DNA of 64,000 nt from Lysobacterales bacterium. GTDB taxonomy: Bacteria > Pseudomonadota > Gammaproteobacteria > Xanthomonadales > Xanthomonadaceae. Made by a program: the position numbers and the translations under genes. This document shows positions 11,243 through 19,117 of the stretch, piece by piece. Location: positions 310,001-374,000 of the forward strand of contig JAEKKX010000003.1 of assembly GCA_019510125.1 (NCBI GenBank), written 5' to 3'. The notes beneath the pieces were generated by a model that saw only the letters and a list, made by a program, of their open reading frames with translations, ran no database searches and was not told the origin of the DNA. Numbering within the stretch: position 1 is the stretch's first letter; each line of letters opens with the position of its first letter.

Positions 11243-12526
11243 TCAGAACGCCGTCCAGACGAAGAAGTGGAGGGAATTGCTGTCGCTGGCCTTCTCGCGG
11301 GCGCCGGTCTCGTCGCGGACCTTGTCGAAGCCGACGTACTGCACGCCGAGGCGGAGGTTGGCCCACGGCGCCTGCCAGGAGTCTTCCTTGCCCCACGGCG
11401 TCCAGTCGGCCTGCAGGATGTAGCCGCGGTTCTCGTTCGCGCCGCTGTCCGAGGTCGCGTTGAACAGGCCCACGCTGCCGCCCCAGGTGTTGCGGAAGTG
11501 GTAGGAGGCGTTGAGCTTGCCTTCGGCGACGCTGTCGTGGGCCACGCTGTCGCGCTCGCGCAGGTAGCTGCCGTTGACGGCGAAGACGTGTTCGCGGGTG
11601 CCGAGGAACTGGTAGCTGCCGTCGACGCCGAGATCGTGGAAGCGCGCGGTGCGCGTACCGTCCTCGCGGCTCTCCAGCGAACCGTTGTTGCCGAACATGC
11701 CGACCGACCAGCCGGCGTGCCTGGCGTCGCCCAGCCACGCCACGCGCCAGTACTCGGAGCCGTGGAGGATGCCCGGCGAAGCGTCGCGGCCGACGCCGAC
11801 GCGCGACAGCGCACTGGGCGACAGCGAGCGGTAGGTGCCGAGCTCGGTGTAGAGGTGGTCGTTCCACAGCGCGTAGCCCGAAGCGCCGATCACCGTACCT
11901 TCGAGGCCGCCGATGCCGGTGAACTCCGCACCGCCGGCGCCGGCGCCGCGCGGGGCCGAGACGTAGGGATAGCCCCAGGCCGGCAGCGTGTTCAGCGGGT
12001 CGGTGAGGGTGGGCGCGTTGTTGATCGACACGCCCAGGATCGTGTCCTTGCCCTTGATCTGCCGGGTGGTGGCGTAGCGCACGTCGAGCAGGTCGAGCGC
12101 GGTCTTGTGCTCCAGGCCGTCGTAGGTGACCTGGGTGAAGCTGCCGATGTGGTCGGTGATCCTGCCGGCGAGGAACACCGAGGCCTCGGCGAGGTCGGCG
12201 TGGGTGAGTTTGCCGCTGTCGTCGGCGGTCGCGGTGTGGGTGACCGAGCCGACCGCCATCGCCGACACCGGGACCTTGCGTCCCTGGCCGTCGGAATCGG
12301 TGTAGCCGCCGAGCTTGAAGCGCATGCCGTAGGGCGTGAGCGCCGGGCCGAAGGCGCCGATGTGGCAGGCCGCGCATTCCTGGCCGGTCTGGCGCGAATA
12401 GCTGGGGACGGCCAGCGCGTCGGTGGCGTACAGCGCCGCCAGCGGCAGCAACCATGCGCACAGCCTGCGCGCGAAGCCCGCGCGCGCCCGTGCGGGACTT
12501 CCTGCGGTGCCTTGTGTTCGGGTCAT
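11243..12526 (-). CDS. Cyc2-like fused monohaem cytochrome-porin (outer membrane)
   Basis: A 427-aa protein with signal peptide (cleavage near A39), then PSYSRQTGQECAACHIGAFG with one CxxCH haem site (C51, C54, H55), a LTPYGMRFKLGGYT segment, and about 340 residues of alternating aromatic beta-strand sequence ending in a C-terminal phenylalanine (FFVWTAF), typical of BAM-assembled barrels. The order of short monohaem domain then porin, and the RQTGxxCxxCH...FKLxGY pattern, resemble the Cyc2 family, whose characterised members in Fe(II)-oxidising bacteria take electrons across the outer membrane. That this member oxidises iron is not shown; the donor or acceptor is unknown. Its ATG overlaps the b561 stop, so the two are translationally coupled. 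Confidence 0.75.
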   Translation of the reverse strand: MTRTQGTAGSPARARAGFARRLCAWLLPLAALYATDALAVPSYSRQTGQECAACHIGAFGPALTPYGMRFKLGGYTDSDGQGRKVPVSAMAVGSVTHTATADDSGKLTHADLAEASVFLAGRITDHIGSFTQVTYDGLEHKTALDLLDVRYATTRQIKGKDTILGVSINNAPTLTDPLNTLPAWGYPYVSAPRGAGAGGAEFTGIGGLEGTVIGASGYALWNDHLYTELGTYRSLSPSALSRVGVGRDASPGILHGSEYWRVAWLGDARHAGWSVGMFGNNGSLESREDGTRTARFHDLGVDGSYQFLGTREHVFAVNGSYLRERDSVAHDSVAEGKLNASYHFRNTWGGSVGLFNATSDSGANENRGYILQADWTPWGKEDSWQAPWANLRLGVQYVGFDKVRDETGAREKASDSNSLHFFVWTAF

Positions 12527-13182
12527 TCGATCACCTCGTCGACGGGGGGAGTGGGAAGGGATGTGGCGGGCGCCGGCGTCTTCCGGGGCCGGAGCATGGA
12601 GCGCAGGACGTCGTCCTTCGCCATGAAGTGGTGCCAGAGCGCGCCGAGCACGTGCAGGCCGACGATCGCCAGGAAGGTCCAGGCCAGCGTGGTGTGCAGC
12701 GACTGCAGGGTCTCGGCCAGGTCGCGATCGCGGCCGACGATGCGCGGCAGTTCGAGCCCGAACAGCAGCACCGGCTTGCCCTTGGCGTTGAGATAGCCCC
12801 AGCCGAGCAGCGGCAGGGCGATCAGCGCGAGGTAGAAGAACAGATGGATCAGCGCCGCGGCGCGGCCCGCCAGGGCCCGCCGGTCATGCGTCTGCGGCGC
12901 CCGCGCGGCGAGCCGCGAGACGATCCGGAACAGCGCGAACGCCAGCACCAACACGCCGGCCTGGGTGTGCACCCGCATCAGCGCCTTGCCGAGACCGCCG
13001 TCGTCCACCCAGTCGCGGGCCAGCACCGCGCAGACCGCGGTCGCGACCGTCGCGAACACCAGCCAGTGCAGCGCGCGCACGCGGGTCGCCCAGTGCGGCG
13101 TCGCGTCGGGCATGGGGACGGCATCGACGGCGGCAGGGGCGTGCGCCCGGGCAGCGCCTGCCTGTGCATCGAGCGAGGACAT
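12523..13182 (-). CDS. Cytochrome b561-type membrane dihaem protein
   Basis: A 219-aa inner-membrane protein with four membrane segments and the histidines expected of prokaryotic cytochrome b561 (H39 in RALHW, H72 in VHTQ, H163 in SLHTT, H177 in GLHV). Family members move electrons between quinol and periplasmic partners. It is the first gene of the redox operon and has a good ribosome site (AAAAAGGA, eight bases before ATG 13182). Its TGA overlaps the next ATG. Together the operon supplies an inner-membrane (b561), a periplasmic (cyt c) and an outer-membrane (Cyc2-like) electron carrier, which suggests a continuous trans-envelope path. Confidence 0.88.
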   Translation of the reverse strand: MSSLDAQAGAARAHAPAAVDAVPMPDATPHWATRVRALHWLVFATVATAVCAVLARDWVDDGGLGKALMRVHTQAGVLVLAFALFRIVSRLAARAPQTHDRRALAGRAAALIHLFFYLALIALPLLGWGYLNAKGKPVLLFGLELPRIVGRDRDLAETLQSLHTTLAWTFLAIVGLHVLGALWHHFMAKDDVLRSMLRPRKTPAPATSLPTPPVDEVIE

Positions 13183-13338
13183 CGCGGCGTCCTTTTTCGG
13201 GGATTCGACGCGCGATTTGAGGGGGACTGGATTAGGGCAGTGTTAACGATGCGCGGCGCGGTCGCGGCGTGTCACAGAGCGTGACGCGCGCACGCAGCGC
13301 GACGTGAAGATTCCGTTGCGGCGCCGTTGCGCGCCCGA

Positions 13339-14637
13339 TCAGCGCGCGCGCCGCAGGCGCCGCCAGGCGTGCAGCGGCAGTCCGGTCGCGACCAGCGCCG
13401 CGCCCCACAGCAGCGCTTCGCGGCCGGTGCCGACCAGCGCGTAAAGGCCGTACAGCAGCGCGAGCGCGGCGGCGATGCGGCCGTGCCTGCCCAGCCGCAG
13501 CCAGGCCGCGGCGCTGAACACGTAGGGCAGCAGCGTCGCCGCGGTCGAGAGCAGGATCGAGAAGGTGTACACCTCGCCCAGCGGGCCGCTGTATTTCGCG
13601 ACCACCAGCGCGCTCGCGAGCAATGCGCCGACCCACACGCCGAAGCGCGGCGTGCCGCGTGCGTCCAGCCTTGCGAAGCGGCGCGGGAACAGGCCGTCCT
13701 CGGCCGCGGCCATCGGCAGTTGCGCCGACAGCAGCACCCAGCCGTTCAGCGCGCCGAGGCAGGAGATCGCGGCGACGACCGCGATCGCGACCCCCGCCGC
13801 CGGCCCCCACAGCGCGCGCGCCGCGTCGGCCATCGGCGCGGTCGAGGCCATCGCCGCGTCAGGCGACAGCAGGCCGAGCACCGCGGTGCAGGCCAGCAGG
13901 GTCGCGACTCCGGCCAGCAGGGTGCCGATCAGCGTGGCGCGCGGGATGGTGCGTTCGGCATCGTGGATGGCGCCGGCGGGGATGGTCGCGGCCTCCAGTC
14001 CGAGCAGCGACCACAGCGCGAGCGCCACCGTCGCCTGCACCGCGCCGGCGACCGTGGCCGGCGCCCCGGCCTGCGCGGCCGCGGCGATGGCGCGGGGCGT
14101 GTCGGCGAAGTTCGCCGGGTCCAGCCACCAGATCGCGATGCCGCCGAACAGCAGCAGCGGCAGCAGCTTCAGCACCGTGGTCAGGACCTGGGCGCGGCCG
14201 GCTTCGCGCACGCCGGCGAGGTTGACCCCGGCGCACAGCCACAGCGCCGCCAGCGCCAGCGCCGCGCCGCGCGCGGGCGTGGCCACCAGGGCGGGGAACA
14301 GCGCGCCGACGCTGCCGGCGAAGGCCACCGCGATCGCCGCGTTCGCGCACCAGATCGAGATCCAGTAGCTCCAGGCGATGGTGAAGCCGACCGTGTCGCC
14401 GAAGGCTTCGCGCGCGTAGGCATAGGGCCCGCCCGCGCGCGCGCCGCGCGCGGCCAGGCGCGAGAAGGTAATCGCCAGCAGCAGCGCGCCGGCCAGGGTG
14501 ATCGCCCAGCCGTAGAGGCTGAGCGCGCCGTAGGGCGCCAGCGAGGCCGGCAGCAGGAACACCCCGCTGCCGACCATGTTGCCCGCGACCAGGGCGATCG
14601 CGGACCACAGGCCGAGCGGGCGGACTGCGGCGTTCAC
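13339..14637 (-). CDS. APC-family amino acid/polyamine transporter
   Basis: A 432-aa membrane protein with about 12 segments. The first segment reads LVAGNMVGSGVFLLP, the substrate-backbone-binding GSG motif of APC transporters, and GGPYAYAREAFG follows in TM3. The pattern is that of the AdiC/CadB/PotE basic amino acid antiporter branch, but the substrate cannot be assigned from sequence alone. No decarboxylase gene is adjacent, which argues against an acid-resistance pair. It is downstream of the secreted protease gene with an 18-base gap and could use its peptides' amino acids, though this link is only positional. Confidence 0.87.
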   Translation of the reverse strand: MNAAVRPLGLWSAIALVAGNMVGSGVFLLPASLAPYGALSLYGWAITLAGALLLAITFSRLAARGARAGGPYAYAREAFGDTVGFTIAWSYWISIWCANAAIAVAFAGSVGALFPALVATPARGAALALAALWLCAGVNLAGVREAGRAQVLTTVLKLLPLLLFGGIAIWWLDPANFADTPRAIAAAAQAGAPATVAGAVQATVALALWSLLGLEAATIPAGAIHDAERTIPRATLIGTLLAGVATLLACTAVLGLLSPDAAMASTAPMADAARALWGPAAGVAIAVVAAISCLGALNGWVLLSAQLPMAAAEDGLFPRRFARLDARGTPRFGVWVGALLASALVVAKYSGPLGEVYTFSILLSTAATLLPYVFSAAAWLRLGRHGRIAAALALLYGLYALVGTGREALLWGAALVATGLPLHAWRRLRRAR

Positions 14638-14655
14638 GCCCCCGGCGCCGGTCGA

Positions 14656-16236
14656 TTACTTGCGCGACACCCCTTCGCGCGCCGCCGACGGCAGGCGCGT
14701 GCCGCGGTTCGTCGCGGCGGGGGACGTTGCCGCGGGCGTCACGGGCGTGGCGCCCTGCGACGGCAGCGCCTGGGGGGCGGGCGCGACCGCGGCGGGACGC
14801 GGGCGCACGCGGGCGCGATTGCCGTTGAGCGCCTCCGGCTGCGGCTCCAGCCAGCTCTTGATCTGCGGGAAGTAGACGTCCAAGCGCGAGTAGTAGTCGC
14901 GGTTCTGTGCGTTGGTGGTGCTGCCGCTGTTGGAGCAGTCGGCGAACCCGCCGTACAGGCCGCCGCGGACCACGTAGCCGCGCGGACCGGAGGTGAACAG
15001 GCCCGAGCCGCTGCTGCCGCCCTCGGTGGTGCCGTTGAGCCACGCGATCTCGATGTTGTCGGCGTCCTTGCTCATCACCTGCCCGGAGGAGACCTTCTTG
15101 GAGTCGCCGGCGGGGTGGTGGATCGCGAACACCGGGGTGTTGTTGGCGATCGGCGCCGCGTTCCAGCCGGCGAAATACGCGAACGACGGCGGCGCGTTGT
15201 TGAGCCGGATGAAATTGCCGTCGGTGTTGTTGTCCGAATACAGGTAGGTGGCGCCGCCGCTGAGCTGGGTGACCTGGGTCGGGGTGCGGTTGCCGCAGGC
15301 GGTGGTTTCGTAGTTCCAGTAGGTGTTGAGGGTGTTCGCCACGGCCTGCATCTGCGAGGGCACCGGCGCCGCGCTGGTGTTGTTCGAGAAGCAGTGGTTC
15401 GCGGTCAGGAAGTAGGGCACCTGGGTCTGCGGCACGGTGTCCGCCAGCAGCGTGCCGGTGCAGATGTACGTGGTGCTGCCGACCACGAAGCGCATGTGCG
15501 CCACGGCGTTCTTGGCGTTGACGTAGTCCTGCCCGAGTTCGTTGATGCGGCAGATCACGTCGACGTTGCAACCGCCGGACTCGCCGATCTTCTCGACCAG
15601 CTTGAACGTGTTGCGGCTGTCGGCGATCAGGTGCGACAGCACCGGCGCGTCGAGTCGGGCGGCGGACGCCGGCACGCCCCTGGGCCGGAACAGTTCGATG
15701 ATCTGGGTCTCGCCGTCGGTGCCGGGGGACCAGAAATGGCCGTCGGTGCCGGGCAGGCGCTTCATCTCGGCGGCGGTCATCGCGGCGACGACGTCGTTCG
15801 GGCGCGCCGAGCCGGCGAAGCGCAGTTCGACGCGGTCGGCCAGGCCGCTGACGTCCAGGCCCACGCGCAGGCCCATGGCGTCCATCGAGCGGATTTCGGC
15901 GCGCGCCACCCAGCCGCCGGCGACCGGCATCCATTTCAGGGCCGGCAGGCGCGACTGCGCGCTTTCCTGCCGCGCGTCGCGGCCGATGCCGATCTGCGTG
16001 GCCTTCAGGCCGGGCGCGGCGTTCTTGCGCTGCAGGTCGAGCAGGCGACGCGCCGACATCTCGCCGTAGGCCATCTTCGCCACGTTGGCGGCGGGATAGG
16101 CCGGGACGCGCCAGTGCAGGGCCGGGGCCTGTGCGGTCCTGCTGGGCTCGCCTGCGGCTTCGGAGGCCGCGGCGGTCATCGGGACGGCCGCGCCGAGCGC
16201 GGTCAGGAGGGCGAGCGTGAGGCGGAAGGTCTGCAT
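14656..16236 (-). CDS. Secreted lysyl-endopeptidase-like S1 serine protease
   Basis: A 526-aa precursor: signal peptide (residues 1-24), a propeptide of roughly 190 residues, and a trypsin-fold domain. Catalytic H281 lies in LTANHC and nucleophile S409 in GGSSGSGLF; an acidic catalytic residue is expected in the SDNNTDGNF region. GGCNVDVIC is characteristic of the lysyl endopeptidase (Achromobacter protease I / Lysobacter LysC) group, known to cleave after lysine. A proline-, alanine- and arginine-rich C-terminal tail of about 70 residues follows. ATG 16236 is chosen over an upstream start at 16446 because it gives the signal peptide. It is likely exported to digest extracellular protein. Confidence 0.88.
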   Translation of the reverse strand: MQTFRLTLALLTALGAAVPMTAAASEAAGEPSRTAQAPALHWRVPAYPAANVAKMAYGEMSARRLLDLQRKNAAPGLKATQIGIGRDARQESAQSRLPALKWMPVAGGWVARAEIRSMDAMGLRVGLDVSGLADRVELRFAGSARPNDVVAAMTAAEMKRLPGTDGHFWSPGTDGETQIIELFRPRGVPASAARLDAPVLSHLIADSRNTFKLVEKIGESGGCNVDVICRINELGQDYVNAKNAVAHMRFVVGSTTYICTGTLLADTVPQTQVPYFLTANHCFSNNTSAAPVPSQMQAVANTLNTYWNYETTACGNRTPTQVTQLSGGATYLYSDNNTDGNFIRLNNAPPSFAYFAGWNAAPIANNTPVFAIHHPAGDSKKVSSGQVMSKDADNIEIAWLNGTTEGGSSGSGLFTSGPRGYVVRGGLYGGFADCSNSGSTTNAQNRDYYSRLDVYFPQIKSWLEPQPEALNGNRARVRPRPAAVAPAPQALPSQGATPVTPAATSPAATNRGTRLPSAAREGVSRK

Positions 16237-16282
16237 GGCGTTTCGCTTCTGGAAGTGGGTCGGATGATGGAGGAAGGCGGCG

Positions 16283-17377
16283 TCAACGGACCGTGTCCGC
16301 TTCCCGATAGGCGCTGCGCACGCGCTCGTGGAAATGATGCACCGCATTCTCGCGCAGCGGGTTGAGGCGTCCGGCCTCGTAGGAACCTGAAGCGAGGCCG
16401 CGCTGCACGGCCTCGCAGATGGCGATGTCCTCGTCCTGCACGACATCGCTGAACGCGCGGTCGGCGGCGCGGCGGGCCTCCCCGGCCTCGCTGTCGTCCG
16501 GCGTGTAGTAGGTGTCGAACTCCACCCGGCAGCGATCTGCCGCGAGCGGCACCACCCGGTTGGTCTGCAGCCGTCCGGGCAGGATGTTCAGCATCGTGTT
16601 CGGCCACAGCCAGTAGTACAACGCGTCGCCGCTGCCGTAGAGGCCGTCGGCGCTCTCCAGCGGGCTCCATTGGAACGAATACCAGTCCGCGGTCTCGGTG
16701 ACGTAGCTGCGGTAGTCCAGCATCCGGTTGAGTTCCGGATGCACGTGCGGGACGTGGTAGCCCTCGAGGTAGTTGTCGACGTACACCTTCCAGTGGCAGG
16801 CGATCTCGTAGGCCACGTGGTGGTGGTGGCCGAACCCGGCCAGCCCGCGATCCGGCCCGATGCGTGCGTCGATCCCGGCGACGAAGGCCTCGAACGGCGG
16901 CGCCGCGGCCGCGCCGACCGCGGCGAACACCAGCCCCTGCCACTCGCGCACCGCGAGCTGCGGCAGATGGATGCCGGCGGGGTCGAAGCCGGCCGCGCCG
17001 GCCATCTCGGTCGCGCTGCGCAGGCGGCCGTCGAGCCCGTAGGTCCAGCCGTGGTAGCGGCAGCGCAGCGCCTTCGCGCCGCGCCCGTCGCACTGGGCCA
17101 GCGGACCGGCCCGGTGGCGGCAGACGTTGTGCATCGCACGGACGACCCCGTCCTCGCCGCGCACAGCGATCACCGGCAGTCCCGCGAAATCGACCACGAC
17201 GTGGTCTCCGGGCGAGCGCAGCCGGCTGACGTGCGTCACCAGTTGCCAGCCGCGGTCGAAGATCGCGCGCCGGTCCAGCGCGGCGATCCCCGGGCCGGCG
17301 TAGCAGCCCGCCGGCAGGGCCAGGGCCCGATCCAGGCCCTGGGGGGCGAGATCCGCGGTGCGAAGGGATGTCGACAT
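16283..17377 (-). CDS. Rieske-type aromatic-ring/quaternary-amine oxygenase, alpha subunit
   Basis: A 364-aa oxygenase subunit. The Rieske [2Fe-2S] ligands are C86/H88 (CRHRAG) and C106/H109 (CRYHGW). The catalytic mononuclear iron site is N202-E205-Y207-H208...H213 (DNYLEGYHVPHVHPEL) with a late aspartate in QDEDIAI. This is the ring-hydroxylating oxygenase alpha-subunit architecture; the size and motifs also fit choline/glycine betaine/carnitine monooxygenases. No reductase or ferredoxin gene lies nearby, so the electron donor is encoded elsewhere. Substrate is unassigned. ATG 17377 gives the family-typical N-terminus. Confidence 0.88.
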   Translation of the reverse strand: MSTSLRTADLAPQGLDRALALPAGCYAGPGIAALDRRAIFDRGWQLVTHVSRLRSPGDHVVVDFAGLPVIAVRGEDGVVRAMHNVCRHRAGPLAQCDGRGAKALRCRYHGWTYGLDGRLRSATEMAGAAGFDPAGIHLPQLAVREWQGLVFAAVGAAAAPPFEAFVAGIDARIGPDRGLAGFGHHHHVAYEIACHWKVYVDNYLEGYHVPHVHPELNRMLDYRSYVTETADWYSFQWSPLESADGLYGSGDALYYWLWPNTMLNILPGRLQTNRVVPLAADRCRVEFDTYYTPDDSEAGEARRAADRAFSDVVQDEDIAICEAVQRGLASGSYEAGRLNPLRENAVHHFHERVRSAYREADTVR

Positions 17378-17432
17378 CCCCCGAGTATCGCCCAGGGTGG
17401 GGGGGATGTCAGCCGACCCGTCTCCGGGAGGC

Positions 17433-17795
17433 TCATCCGGAGACGGAATTCCCGGCCCCGCGGAGGCCCGACTGGGCGAGGACGATCAGTTCGCGCACCC
17501 CGGCCGGGTCCAGCCGGCGTCCCAGCGCGCGGCGCAGCGTGAGCCGCACCACGTCCGCGACCGTGCCGTCGCGCAGCTCGTCGGCGCCGAGCCGGGTGAT
17601 CCCGCGATCGCGCCGGAGGCGATCGCCGAGCCGGCACTGGCAGCCGGCGAGCACGTCGAGGTCGACCTCGTCCAGGCCGAGGTCCGCGGACAGCGACTGG
17701 CCCGGGCGCAGATGTTTGGCGGCCGTCCCCGAGACGCCGGCGATGTTCACCAGGGTGTCGCGGACGGTGGTCGCGAGGAGGCTGTGCTCGTCCAT
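17433..17795 (-). CDS. Acyl-carrier-like protein lacking the carrier serine
   Basis: A 120-aa protein whose middle (VRDTLVNIAG, then LRPGQSLSADLGLDEVDLDVL) resembles an acyl carrier helix-loop-helix. At the place of the phosphopantetheine DSL serine it reads D-E-V, so it should not carry an acyl group as a normal ACP does. A cysteine pair (GCQC) and an arginine-rich stretch follow. ATG 17795 is preferred; a longer upstream frame would overlap the HTH gene. It sits 19 bases downstream of that HTH gene, so the two are probably co-transcribed. Function is unknown. Confidence 0.6.
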   Translation of the reverse strand: MDEHSLLATTVRDTLVNIAGVSGTAAKHLRPGQSLSADLGLDEVDLDVLAGCQCRLGDRLRRDRGITRLGADELRDGTVADVVRLTLRRALGRRLDPAGVRELIVLAQSGLRGAGNSVSG

Positions 17796-17814
17796 GGGCG
17801 CGCGCTCCCGGCCG

Positions 17815-18243
17815 TCACGCGGACAGCAGGTCGGCGGCGGGCACGTCGAAATAGCGCGCCAGCTCGCGGACGATGCGGAACCGCACCGCATGCCCGGACT
17901 CCGCGCGCTTGATCGTCGCGATCGAGATCCGGAAGTTGCGCCGCCAGCAGTCGTCGGCCATGTCCTGCTGGCTGAGCATCCGCGCGTGGCGGAGCCGGCG
18001 CAGGAGCATCCGGTTCAACTGCGCCCGGCCCGTGTCGAACGGGTCCGGAGGCGGGGCCGAAGGCGGCAGCGGGGCCGGGCAGGGCACCACGTACAGGCGG
18101 GGCGGCGGCGGCACCGGCGGCAGCGCGCCGTCGGGCACGACCGGCCCGGCGGCGGCATCGGCCGGCGCGGCGTCGGGAAGGGAACGGTTGCCGTCGAACG
18201 CGCCGAACACGACCGACGCATCGGAAGGGGTGGTATCGGACAT
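17815..18243 (-). CDS. Stand-alone HTH (XRE-like) protein with proline-rich N-terminus
   Basis: A 142-aa protein. The first 75 residues are low-complexity, rich in proline and alanine. The last 60 form an XRE-type helix-turn-helix (LRHARMLSQQDMADDC, then ISIATIKRAESGHAVRF and ARYFDVPAADLL). This HTH type, with ISIATIKRAE, is usually seen at the N-terminus of large ATPase/TPR regulators; here it is a separate small protein. ATG 18243 is used because upstream codons extend into the intergenic region with no motif. It may regulate the neighbouring block, including the STAND regulator gene, but no operator was identified. Confidence 0.75.
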   Translation of the reverse strand: MSDTTPSDASVVFGAFDGNRSLPDAAPADAAAGPVVPDGALPPVPPPPRLYVVPCPAPLPPSAPPPDPFDTGRAQLNRMLLRRLRHARMLSQQDMADDCWRRNFRISIATIKRAESGHAVRFRIVRELARYFDVPAADLLSA

Positions 18244-18465
18244 GACAGGACTCCGGAAAGCGAGGGACGCGGCCACCGGCGGTGGCCCCGGCCCGCAGCG
18301 CGTGCTGCGGGCGGGTGGAGGCTGTCGGAAGCGCGCCCGGGCGTCCTTACGGAGTTCTTACCTTCACGGCGCAGCGAGGAAGTGCGGGCTTCACGGCGCC
18401 AGCGGACTCGAATCGCGGTTGGATCGGCGGGAGGCCAGCGCTCCGGTCCGGAATCCGGGACGCGA

Positions 18466-19023
18466 TTACGGCTGGGGCGGGTCGTTGCTGGTCTGGGGAT
18501 CGCAATCCTCCCCGTTCCCCGACCCCTGCTTGTCCAGGATGTAGATCTTGTAGTCGAACGGCGGGGTCTTGCCCTTCATGCCGAACATCAGCCGCGCCTG
18601 CTGGGGCTCCCCCTGCATGGGCTTGCCGAAGGGGACGCTCTGGAAGGTCCCGGGGGCGTTGGTGTCGGGGTATTCGACCATCAGGCATTTGTCGCCATGG
18701 GCCACGACATCGACCGCTTCCGCCTTCAGGAAATGCACGCGTCCGACGAGCGAGGGGTCGGGGTCGAGATAGAGATCGAGTATCTGCAGCGTGCGGTGGG
18801 TGCGGAATTCCACGAGCTTCTTCGAGGGCTCGATGGCGCAGGTCACGCCGCCTCCCGTGGGGCCCCCCACGAGTGTCACCTTCACGTTGGCCTCGATCCT
18901 GTCGATGTCGAATTTCTTGCCCGCTGCGAGGTGGGCGGACTTGAACTCCGTGTCCGTCAGGACGAGCTTGCTGTCGCTGACGTGGTAATTGAAAGGTTCG
19001 ATGGAAACCAGGTACTTCGGCAT
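18466..19023 (-). CDS. Hypothetical 185-aa protein
   Basis: A cytoplasmic-looking protein without signal peptide, starting MPKYLVSIEPFNYHV. It is rich in beta-type sequence, has two cysteines in the body (CAIE, DKCLM) and one in an acidic tail (GEDCDP). No family was recognised. GGAG lies eight bases before the ATG and a TAGAGT minus-10-like element sits 31 bases upstream. Its base composition is visibly less GC-rich than genes on either side of the block. It lies between the STAND regulator gene (94-bp gap) and the HTH gene (222-bp gap, in which nothing was recognised). Confidence 0.72.
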   Translation of the reverse strand: MPKYLVSIEPFNYHVSDSKLVLTDTEFKSAHLAAGKKFDIDRIEANVKVTLVGGPTGGGVTCAIEPSKKLVEFRTHRTLQILDLYLDPDPSLVGRVHFLKAEAVDVVAHGDKCLMVEYPDTNAPGTFQSVPFGKPMQGEPQQARLMFGMKGKTPPFDYKIYILDKQGSGNGEDCDPQTSNDPPQP

Positions 19024-19053
19024 GTCGGCACTCCGGCTGCTTGGGGTGCCTGC

Positions 19054-19059
19054 ACTCTA
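19054..19059 (-). promoter_or_regulatory. Candidate minus-10 for the 185-aa protein gene
   Basis: TAGAGT on the minus strand lies 31 bases before the ATG of the 185-aa protein, inside a CTCTAGAG palindrome. No clear minus-35 was seen, so this is only a candidate. Confidence 0.3.
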
Positions 19060-19117
19060 GAGAGCCGCCGGTACGCGCAGCGGTGCGAACGCGGGGGCAT
19101 GCGGTATCTCATCGGGA

